Assembly: GCA_964559135.1 (NCBI GenBank)
Contig: CAZLGG010000001.1
Coordinates: 62,001-126,000, forward strand
Direction of reading: 5' to 3'
Source of the DNA: DRQF01 sp964559135
GTDB taxonomy: Bacteria > Planctomycetota > GCA-002687715 > DRQF01
Length of the DNA stretch: 64,000 nucleotides
The position numbers were made by a program, and so were the translations under genes. Below, in pieces: positions 53,369 to 64,000 of the stretch. Position 1 is the stretch's first letter, and each line of letters starts with the position of its first letter. The notes beneath the pieces were generated by a model. It was not told the DNA's origin. It saw nothing but the letters and a program-made list of their open reading frames with translations, and did not search any database.

Positions 53369-53645
53369 GCTTGGTTCGCAAGGATGCCTTCGGCGTCCGG
53401 CCTGAAATCGGAGGGCTGCCGGCCTGCAGCGACTTCGAAGCGAGGACAGGGACGGCGAGGCGCGGAAGCAGGACTTTCGCGCCTGCGCCCTCTGTCCGTT
53501 GAGACCTGGAGGGGGCGGGATTTCACGCCCCTGGAATCGAAATCGGGACTCGGCGGGAGCCGAATCCCTCATCGCGGATGTGAGCGCCGCGGCGTCCCCA
53601 TGGCGGCAGGGGACGCGGTTGGGCGCCGGCGAATAGGGAGCGAAC
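53369..53645 (+). promoter_or_regulatory. rplL-rpoB spacer with nested hairpin
   Basis: A 277-base spacer. Close to rpoB, GCGTCCCC (53592-53599) and GGGGACGC (53609-53616) form a perfect 8-bp stem around nine bases, extended by GCGCC (53584-53588) pairing with GGCGC (53622-53626). In E. coli the same spacer holds an attenuator and RNase III site that set the ratio of ribosomal proteins to polymerase; a similar role here is inference. Confidence 0.5.
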
Positions 53646-56600
53646 ATGGCACGGGCAGCATTCCCCACTGAAATCCGCAACTACGGCAGGCATCGGACCG
53701 TCCTCGACGTTCCGAATCTCATCGCGCTCCAATTGGACGCCTATGAGCAGTTTCTCCAGCCCAATGTTGCACCCGCCGATCGGGCGGCGCAGGGTCTCGA
53801 GGCGATCATTCGGGAGGTGTTCCCGATCGAGAGTTACGACAAGACGTTGTCTCTCGAGTATCTGGGGTACGAGTTGGGGCGACCACGGTATACACCGTCG
53901 GAGTGCCGCAACCTGCGCCTGACTTACAGCATGCCGTTCAAGGTCCGGTGTCGCCTCAACAAGGCGGAGCCGGTGGAGGAAGACGTCTATCTCGGCGAGA
54001 TCCCCATCATGGTGGGGGGAGGCGAATTCATCGTGAACGGTGCGGAGCGGGTCATCGTGAGTCAGCTCCATCGCTCTCCGGGCGTCGACTTCTCGGTGGA
54101 CGTTCAGGCCAACGAGAAGAAGCTCCATTCCTGTTGGATCATTCCGGAGCGGGGCTCCTGGATCGAGATCTCCGTCAGCAAAAAGGACGTGCTGCAGGTC
54201 AAGATCGACCAGAGCGGAAAGTTCCTCGCGACGACGCTTCTTCGGGCGATGGACAGCCGCTATTCCAGCGACGAGGACATCATTCGCCTCTTCCATGACA
54301 CCAAGAAGTTCACCGTCAATACCCGCAACCTTCCGAAGCTCAAGGACAAACACGTCGTCGGCGACATCGTGGATACCGAGACGGGTGAGGTGCTCATGTC
54401 CAGCGGCGAGCAGCTCACCGAGGAGTATCTGAAGATCCTTCAGGCCTCGAAGATGAAGAGCGTCGAGGTGATCGAGAAGGTCTCCGATTTCCTCGTCTTG
54501 AACACGCTGCGCGAGGACAATGTCAAGACCCACGAAGACGCGTTGCTGAAGATCTACAGCCGTTTCCGTCCCGGGAACCCGCCGCAGATCGAGAAGGCGA
54601 AGGATCTTTTCGATGAGAAGTTCCGCGACCCGGCACGGTACCGCTTGGGGAAGGTCGGTCGGTTCCGATTGAACCGGAAGTTCAAGCAGGACGTGCCCGA
54701 GGATTGCATGACGCCTCAGGTCGAGGACCTGATCAGCGCCATGAAATACATTCTCGACCTACGTGCCGGCAAGGGGCAAGTGGACGACATCGATCACTTG
54801 GGCAACCGGCGTGTGCGAACCATCGCGGAGCTGGCCGCGGACGAATTCCGCAAGGGGTTCTTGAAGCTGCGCAAGACCGCTCAGGAGAGGATGAATATCG
54901 AGAAGGAGAACGTCACTCCTCGCACGCTGATCAACGCGAAGACCATCAGCTCTTCCATCGATTACTTCTTTGGACGGGGCGAACTCTCCCAGGTCGTCGA
55001 CCAGACGAATCCGTTGTCGCAGCTCACGCATGAGCGGCGACTTTCGGCTCTCGGCCCTGGGGGATTGAACCGGAAACGTGCGGGTTTCGAAGTTCGAGAC
55101 GTGCACATTTCGCACTACGGGCGCATCTGCCCGATCGAGACGCCGGAAGGTACGAACATCGGCCTCATCGCTTCCGTGGGCCTCTTCGCCGACGTCGATG
55201 AATACGGCTTTCTGATCACGCCGTACCGAGTCGTCGAGAAGCGGAAGGTGACCGACGAGGTCAAGTGGTTGCGCGCCGATGAGGAGAGCGAGTCCGTCAT
55301 CGTTCCGGCGGACACCGCGCTCGATCGGAACCGTCGCATTCCGGCCGGACGCGCCCTCGCTCGTGCTTGGGGGGATATGAAGTGGGTGGACGCGAAGGAA
55401 GTCCAATACATGGACGTATCTCCCATGCAGATCGTGGGAGTTTCCTCGAGCCTCATCCCCTTCCTCGAGCACGACGATGCCAACCGAGCCCTCATGGGTT
55501 CGAACATGCAGCGTCAGGCTGTCCCTCTCGTCGTGACCGAGCCTCCGCTCATCGCCACAGGGATGGAAAAGGAGGTTGCGAAGAACTCGGGCATGGTGGT
55601 CCGGGCACGGCACGCCGGCGTGGTCAAGAAAGTGACGTCCGTCGAGATTGAGGTGGGGGATGACCTCTATCCCCTTCGGAAATTCGTCGGCCTCAACGAG
55701 CGGACCTGCCTCAACCAGACGCCCACGGTGCGGCTGGGCGACAAGATCGAAGAGGGACAAATCATCGCGGACGGCGCGGCCACCCACAATGGTGAGCTGG
55801 CGCTCGGTCGCAACGTCTTCGTCGGGTTCATGACGTGGGACGGCTACAACTTCGAGGATGCGGTCCTCGTGAGCGAGAAACTCGTGAAGGAGGACGTTTT
55901 CACGTCCATTCACATCGACGAGTTCGAGATCGAGATTCGCGAGACGAAGCTGGGCCGCGAGGAATTCACGCGTGACATTCCCAACGTGCCCGAGCGGATG
56001 CTGAAGAACCTCGATGAGTCCGGCATCGTGCGTATCGGCACACATGTCCGCCCCGGGGACATCCTCGTCGGAAAGGTGGCGCCAAAGAGCAAGAACGAGC
56101 TTTCGCCCGAGGAAAAACTCCTCCACGCCATCTTCGGACGTGCGGGTGAGGACGTGAAAAACGATTCCCTCGAAGTGTCTCCCGGTGTGGAAGGCGTGGT
56201 CATCGATGCTCAGAAGTTCTCCCGCAAGGTGAATATGACCGAGGAGGAGCGTCAGAAGAATTTGGCCGAGATCAAGAAGGCCGAGACGCGTTTCCTCGAG
56301 CGCTACCGCGAGAGCCTGAAGCAGCTCATCGACCGTTTGGTGGAGATCGGGAAGGGCGACCTCATCGATCCCAACACCAAGGAGGCCGTGACTGCCGACG
56401 CAGCGGAAAACTATTACCTCTGCAAGTTGGTTCGCGAGCAGATCCTGGCCGCGGTCGATGCCACCTTCACGAAGGGCAAGAAACGCGAATCGGCCCTGCA
56501 CGCCATCAAGACCTACTTCGAGCGGATCGACTCCTTCGAGAGCGAGAAGACGAAGCTCGTGAACCGTTTGTCGCGAGGCGACGAGTTGCCCACGGGCGTC

Positions 56601-57359
56601 TTGGAGATGGTGAAGGTCTTCATCGCCACCAAGCGACGGTTGTCGGTGGGGGACAAGATCGCCGGTCGTCACGGCAACAAGGGTGTCATCGCCCGAATCC
56701 TCCCCGAGGAGGACATGCCGTTTTTGGCCGATGGAACGCCCCTCGACGTCTGCTTGAACCCTCTGGGCGTGCCGAGTCGAATGAACGTCGGTCAGATCCT
56801 GGAGACCCACTTGGGGTGGGCCGCCATGGTCAGCGATTTTCAAGCCGTCACGCCTGTTTTCGACGGCGCGACCGAGGCCGACATCGAGGACGCCCTCGAG
56901 AAGGCCGGCCTTCCGAAGGAGGGCAAAGTTCAGCTGTACGACGGTCGGACGGGCGAGCCCTTCGAGCAGAAGACGACGGTCGGCTGCATGTACATCTTGA
57001 AGTTGCACCACCTGGTGGACGAGAAGATTCACGCCCGCGCGACGGGGCCCTACTCGCTGATCACGCAGCAGCCTCTCGGCGGCAAGGCACGCTTCGGCGG
57101 TGTGCGGTTCGGAGAGATGGAAGTCTGGGCACTCGAAGCGTACGGCGCGGCCTACATCCTTCAGGAACTCCTGACGGTGAAGTCGGACGATGTGGACGGG
57201 CGGACGAAGATCTACGAATCCATGGTCAAGGGCGAAAACACGCTGGAGGCCGGTACGCCGGTATCCTTCGACGTGTTGTGTCACGAATTGCGCGGCCTTT
57301 GCCTGAACGTCGAGTTGAGGCGGCGTTCAACGGAAGAGACTGCGGTCCTGGGACTCTGA
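53646..57359 (+). CDS. rpoB: RNA polymerase beta subunit
   Basis: A 1237-residue catalytic subunit. Recognised blocks are the N-terminal [20 protein letters not shown] start, [20 protein letters not shown] near 120, the rifampicin-region/fork block from [17 protein letters not shown] near 458, [14 protein letters not shown] near 496, [11 protein letters not shown] near 1005 and the C-terminal clamp block [15 protein letters not shown]. Length is in the range of compact bacterial RpoB lacking the large E. coli insertions. It is 19 bases before rpoC. A long open frame on the opposite strand inside it is a composition artefact. Confidence 0.98.
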   Translation: MARAAFPTEIRNYGRHRTVLDVPNLIALQLDAYEQFLQPNVAPADRAAQGLEAIIREVFPIESYDKTLSLEYLGYELGRPRYTPSECRNLRLTYSMPFKVRCRLNKAEPVEEDVYLGEIPIMVGGGEFIVNGAERVIVSQLHRSPGVDFSVDVQANEKKLHSCWIIPERGSWIEISVSKKDVLQVKIDQSGKFLATTLLRAMDSRYSSDEDIIRLFHDTKKFTVNTRNLPKLKDKHVVGDIVDTETGEVLMSSGEQLTEEYLKILQASKMKSVEVIEKVSDFLVLNTLREDNVKTHEDALLKIYSRFRPGNPPQIEKAKDLFDEKFRDPARYRLGKVGRFRLNRKFKQDVPEDCMTPQVEDLISAMKYILDLRAGKGQVDDIDHLGNRRVRTIAELAADEFRKGFLKLRKTAQERMNIEKENVTPRTLINAKTISSSIDYFFGRGELSQVVDQTNPLSQLTHERRLSALGPGGLNRKRAGFEVRDVHISHYGRICPIETPEGTNIGLIASVGLFADVDEYGFLITPYRVVEKRKVTDEVKWLRADEESESVIVPADTALDRNRRIPAGRALARAWGDMKWVDAKEVQYMDVSPMQIVGVSSSLIPFLEHDDANRALMGSNMQRQAVPLVVTEPPLIATGMEKEVAKNSGMVVRARHAGVVKKVTSVEIEVGDDLYPLRKFVGLNERTCLNQTPTVRLGDKIEEGQIIADGAATHNGELALGRNVFVGFMTWDGYNFEDAVLVSEKLVKEDVFTSIHIDEFEIEIRETKLGREEFTRDIPNVPERMLKNLDESGIVRIGTHVRPGDILVGKVAPKSKNELSPEEKLLHAIFGRAGEDVKNDSLEVSPGVEGVVIDAQKFSRKVNMTEEERQKNLAEIKKAETRFLERYRESLKQLIDRLVEIGKGDLIDPNTKEAVTADAAENYYLCKLVREQILAAVDATFTKGKKRESALHAIKTYFERIDSFESEKTKLVNRLSRGDELPTGVLEMVKVFIATKRRLSVGDKIAGRHGNKGVIARILPEEDMPFLADGTPLDVCLNPLGVPSRMNVGQILETHLGWAAMVSDFQAVTPVFDGATEADIEDALEKAGLPKEGKVQLYDGRTGEPFEQKTTVGCMYILKLHHLVDEKIHARATGPYSLITQQPLGGKARFGGVRFGEMEVWALEAYGAAYILQELLTVKSDDVDGRTKIYESMVKGENTLEAGTPVSFDVLCHELRGLCLNVELRRRSTEETAVLGL

Positions 57360-57378
57360 GCGATAGGGGACGGCGAGC

Positions 57379-61467
<4,089 letters not shown>

Positions 61468-61540
61468 CCGAACTCATGTCTTGACGCGGGCATGGAACGT
61501 CCTTTCGGGCGGCCTTTCCGCGAAAGAGAGGCGGGTGCGA

Positions 61541-61569
61541 TTGATCGGACCTCTTCGCCTTCTTAGAAT
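61541..61569 (+). promoter_or_regulatory. Promoter of the rpsL operon
   Basis: -35 TTGATC (61541-61546), an exact 17-base spacer, then -10 TAGAAT (61564-61569, 5 of 6). The expected start is near 61576, leaving a leader of about 90 bases before rpsL. It shares its -35 word with the tRNA-tuf promoter. Confidence 0.6.
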
Positions 61570-61665
61570 CCGCCCCCTCCGGGATGCCCTCGTCTCTCCG
61601 AACGAGATTCGGGACGGGACGGGAAACTGATCGAATTCATTGACCTATTGGGATTTACGTCTGTT

Positions 61666-62037
61666 ATGCCGACGATCAACCAGCTGGTTCGCAAGGGCCG
61701 CAAGAAGATCAAGAAGAAGAGCAAAGCACCGGTTTTGCAGGGTTGTCCCCAGAAAAGTGGCGTTTGCCTCCAGGTGAAGACCCTCACGCCGAAGAAACCG
61801 AACTCCGCTCTCCGGAAGATCGCCCGTGTTCGCCTTTCCAATGGAAAGGAGATCACGGCCTACATTCCCGGCGAGGGACACAACCTTCAGGAGCACTCCA
61901 TCGTGCTGGTGCGGGGAGGCCGGGTGCGCGACCTTCCCGGTGTGCGTTACCACGTGCTCCGGGGCTGTCTCGATGCCACGGGTGTGGACGATCGTCGCCG
62001 AGGACGTTCGAAGTACGGAACGAAGCGGCCTAAGTAA
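61666..62037 (+). CDS. rpsL: Ribosomal protein S12
   Basis: A 123-residue protein of the decoding centre. It begins [14 protein letters not shown] and contains the streptomycin-region blocks [20 protein letters not shown] and [20 protein letters not shown] (cited in part), ending [10 protein letters not shown]. The lysines at the classic resistance positions are wild type (KKPNS and the GEGHNLQEH region). The ATG at 61666 gives the normal length. Confidence 0.98.
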   Translation: MPTINQLVRKGRKKIKKKSKAPVLQGCPQKSGVCLQVKTLTPKKPNSALRKIARVRLSNGKEITAYIPGEGHNLQEHSIVLVRGGRVRDLPGVRYHVLRGCLDATGVDDRRRGRSKYGTKRPK

Positions 62038-62061
62038 GGCCCCTGGAAGGAGACCAGACAG

Positions 62062-62535
62062 GTGCCCCGTAAGTACCAGTCCACGGAACGGTTCCTGAAG
62101 CCGGATCCGAAGTACAAGAGCAAACTCATCGCGAAGTTCATCAATTGCGTCATGTGGGACGGACGGAAATCCGTCGCCCAGAAGCTCGTGTATGATGCGT
62201 TGGATCTCGTCGCTCAGCGGATCAAGGATCGCCCTCCCGAAGAGGTCTTTGCCGTTGCAGTCAACAACGTGAAGCCTCTCGTCGAGGTCCGATCGAAACG
62301 TGTTGGCGGTGCCACCTACCAGGTGCCGATCGAGGTCAATCGCCGCCGCCAGCAGAGCTTGGCGTTTCGTTGGATTCTCGATGTCATTCGCAAGAAGAAG
62401 GGGCGCCCCGCGCACCGGAGCCTCGCGGATGAGATCCTTGCCGCCTTCAACAAGGAGGGGGCGGCGATGACCACCCGTGAGAACACTCACAAGATGGCCG
62501 ACGCCAACAAGATGAACGCCCACTTCGCCTGGTAG
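62062..62535 (+). CDS. rpsG: Ribosomal protein S7
   Basis: A 157-residue 30S head protein, begun with GTG. Signatures are KLIAKFINCVMWDGRKSVAQ, VEVRSKRVGGATYQVPIEV (cited in part: RVGGATYQVPIEV), RRRQQSLAFRWI and the C-terminal TRENTHKMADANKMNAHF. AAGGAG lies eleven bases before the start. In most bacteria fusA follows rpsG; here it does not. Confidence 0.98.
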   Translation: MPRKYQSTERFLKPDPKYKSKLIAKFINCVMWDGRKSVAQKLVYDALDLVAQRIKDRPPEEVFAVAVNNVKPLVEVRSKRVGGATYQVPIEVNRRRQQSLAFRWILDVIRKKKGRPAHRSLADEILAAFNKEGAAMTTRENTHKMADANKMNAHFAW

Positions 62536-62843
62536 GCTCCGTGGGGAGCCCCGGCGAACCGGGATTTGAAGGTCCCCATTGAGGTGGGGCCGACCGTTGT
62601 TAGAAGGGTCCTCGCCGCAGGTTGCGGCGGGTGATCACCGAGGACCACCTGAAACCCCACCTTGGGTTCCTTTCAGGCAGGCTCGAACGCTCGACCATGA
62701 CTCCCGAGGGAGTTTCGAAGCGTGCAACCCCTGCGGGGGACGTTACTTATGGATGCCGTGGAATCTCGCCTCGCGAACGTTCCGGGCGTGTTTTGTGAAA
62801 CCATTTCGGCGGAAGCCGGGTTCAGCCCACTTTCGGCAAGGTT
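62536..62843 (+). promoter_or_regulatory. Structured leader between rpsG and rpsJ
   Basis: 308 bases without a gene. Strong hairpins are seen in order. GGCTCC/GGAGCC (62535-62550) starts at the rpsG stop. GGTCCTCG (62607-62614) pairs with CGAGGACC (62639-62646), enclosing CCGCA/TGCGG (62615-62627) and the self-complementary GGTGATCACC (62630-62639). CCTGAAA (62648-62654) pairs with TTTCAGG (62671-62677). ACGCTCGA (62687-62694) pairs with TCGAAGCGT (62715-62723) with one bulge, enclosing ACTCCC/GGGAGT (62700-62713). CCCC/GGGG lies at 62728-62738. This much pairing suggests a regulatory RNA leader for the S10 operon. It is not a leader type I can name. Confidence 0.6.
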
Positions 62844-63149
62844 ATGAACGACAAGATCAAGATCCGACTCGAAGGCTACGATCACGAATCGATCGATCAA
62901 TCCACCTCGGAGATCGTCGAGGTGGCGCGCAGGACGGGAGCGACCCTGGTCGGCCCGATCCCGCTGCCGACGCGGATCGAGCGTTTCACCGTTTTGCGCT
63001 CCCCCCATATCGACAAGAAGTCGAGGGAGCAGTTCGAGATCAGGACCCACAAGCGGGTCCTTTATCTCAAGGACCCGACCAAGAAGACGGTCGATGCCCT
63101 GAGCAAGCTCAACTTGCCCGCCGGCGTCGAGGTCAAGATCAAGGCGTGA
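62844..63149 (+). CDS. rpsJ: Ribosomal protein S10 (NusE)
   Basis: A 101-residue 30S protein, also the NusE partner of NusG. It contains [17 protein letters not shown], the [20 protein letters not shown] block, and [15 protein letters not shown]. It is the first gene of the S10 operon, preceded by the structured 308-base spacer and followed by rplC 58 bases later. Confidence 0.98.
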   Translation: MNDKIKIRLEGYDHESIDQSTSEIVEVARRTGATLVGPIPLPTRIERFTVLRSPHIDKKSREQFEIRTHKRVLYLKDPTKKTVDALSKLNLPAGVEVKIKA

Positions 63150-63207
63150 GTTCACCGAGCCGACGTCCTTCGGGATGTCGGCCGGTTGCGTTCAGAGGAA
63201 CGAAAAG

Positions 63208-63858
63208 ATGTCCATGAAATTCATGCTCGGCCGCAAAGGGCGCATGACGCAGATCTTCACCGAGGACGGAGAGTGCGTCCCAGTGACGATTCTCGAAGTG
63301 GGGCCCTGCTGGGTGACGGGAGTCCGTTCCACCGAAAAGGACGGCTACGACGCCGTTCAGATCGGCTTCGATCAGGTGCGAGAGAAGGTGCTGAGCAAGC
63401 CGGAAGTCGGCCATTTGAAGGCCAACGATTTGCCGCCGTTGCGGGTCCTCAAGGAATGCCGCCTCGACGCCGCTGCCGACTTGGAGGTTGGGGCGCAGTT
63501 GGGTGTCGACGTCTTCGAGGTCGGCGAGCGGGTGGATGTGACGGGCGTTTCGAAAGGGCGCGGCTTCGCCGGCGCCATGAAACGCTACAACTTCGGCGGC
63601 GGTCCGATGACCCACGGTGGCATGTGTCGCCGTTTTCCGGGCGCTATCGGTCAGCACACCTATCCCGGCCGCGTCTTCAAGGGTAAGCGGATGCCGGGGC
63701 ATTTCGGGACCGATCGCATCAAGGTGAAGAACCTGGAAGTGATGCACATCGACACGAAACGAAATCTTCTGCTGGTTCGGGGCGCGGTCCCGGGCCATCG
63801 CGGGGCCCTGGTGGAGGTCTCCTATGCGAAGTGCGCAAAGGCAAGCCAACAGGCCTGA
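63208..63858 (+). CDS. rplC: Ribosomal protein L3
   Basis: A 216-residue 50S assembly protein. It begins MSMKFMLGRKGRMTQIF. The long loop toward the peptidyl-transferase centre is recognised in VTGVSKGRGFAGAMKRYNF (cited in part: SKGRGFAGAMKRYNF), followed by GSIGQ-like GAIGQHTYPGRVFKGKRMPGH. AGAGGAA precedes ATG 63208; the frame upstream to 63175 is not needed. Confidence 0.98.
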   Translation: MSMKFMLGRKGRMTQIFTEDGECVPVTILEVGPCWVTGVRSTEKDGYDAVQIGFDQVREKVLSKPEVGHLKANDLPPLRVLKECRLDAAADLEVGAQLGVDVFEVGERVDVTGVSKGRGFAGAMKRYNFGGGPMTHGGMCRRFPGAIGQHTYPGRVFKGKRMPGHFGTDRIKVKNLEVMHIDTKRNLLLVRGAVPGHRGALVEVSYAKCAKASQQA

Positions 63859-63875
63859 ATTGAGGAACTGAGACG

Positions 63876-64000
63876 ATGGAAACCAGCGTCTGGAGCGACG
63901 GGCAAGTGAAGACCGAGGACTTCGACACGGAGTTCTTGGGACAAAGGGTGAAGGTGCGACTCCTGCGCCATGCCGTTCGCATGTATCAGAGCAATCTCAG
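63876..64000 (+). CDS. rplD: Ribosomal protein L4 (5' part)
   Basis: The first 41 codons of a gene cut by the right edge. The translation ends VRLLRHAVRMYQSNL, the conserved L4 block that precedes RQGT. The position, 17 bases after rplC and preceded by GAGGAACTGAG, fits the S10 operon order. In gammaproteobacteria L4 represses this operon through the S10 leader. Confidence 0.93.
   Translation, partial: METSVWSDGQVKTEDFDTEFLGQRVKVRLLRHAVRMYQSNL

Noticed and set aside
54759..57284. Very long open frame (about 840 codons) on the minus strand inside rpoB
   Set aside because: It is an exact antisense shadow of rpoB in a GC-rich genome; the product has no recognisable domain and an abnormal composition.

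Overview
This is a 64 kb stretch of a GC-rich bacterial chromosome. It carries about 50 protein genes and three tRNA genes. I see no rRNA, insertion sequence, prophage or CRISPR array. The gene content suggests a Planctomycetota-like organism, which is inference from family content only. The clues are alternative complex III, a Hanks kinase fused to a formylglycine-enzyme-like domain, a DUF1570-like HEXXH lipoprotein, FG-GAP and HEAT secreted proteins, a MoxR/DUF58/von Willebrand cluster and oversized signal peptidases. All genes read well with the standard code, and TGA is used freely as a stop.

Layout. Positions 1-4.3 kb hold the tail of an alternative complex III operon (actB partial, actC, actD, actE, actF), a quinol:electron-acceptor oxidoreductase. 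Positions 4.4-7.7 kb, on the minus strand, hold a soluble Ser/Thr kinase, a secreted alpha/beta hydrolase and a small secreted secretin-N-like protein. Positions 7.8-22.9 kb, on the plus strand, hold an AlgX/AlgJ-like SGNH protein followed by nine tightly packed genes: an NHL lipoprotein, a large envelope protein, an ABC ATPase, a double-length ABC permease, a helical membrane protein, a von Willebrand/GATase-like protein, MoxR, DUF58 and a BatA-like protein. Seven of these junctions are 4-base stop/start overlaps, so the products probably form one envelope-associated machine. Positions 23-30 kb, on the minus strand, hold an amidohydrolase-hydrolase fusion, a HEXXH lipoprotein, etfB-etfA and an HD-GYP response regulator.

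Positions 30.4-37.5 kb, on the minus strand, form a housekeeping operon rph-rdgB-lepA-two signal peptidases-lptB, behind a promoter with a perfect TATAAT. Positions 37.9-44.1 kb hold a HEAT-repeat protein, the kinase-FGE fusion, nadC and a ComEA-like protein. Positions 44.4-48 kb hold an FG-GAP protein whose signal peptide is split by a TGA, an HU-like protein and MutS2 without an Smr domain.

Positions 48.2-64 kb are the transcription/translation superoperon: tRNA-Thr(TGT), tRNA-Tyr(GTA), tRNA-Thr(GGT), tuf, secE, nusG, rplK, rplA, rplJ, rplL, rpoB, rpoC, rpsL, rpsG, rpsJ, rplC and the start of rplD. No fusA lies between rpsG and rpsJ. Their place is taken by a 308-base spacer that folds into several strong hairpins and may be a ribosomal-protein leader.

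The most interesting points are that structured leader, the coupled 14 kb envelope operon, the TGA-interrupted FG-GAP gene, the metal-ligand-poor amidohydrolase fusion, the tandem signal peptidases with large insertions, and an intergenic region at 30.1-30.4 kb with several DnaA-box-like words.
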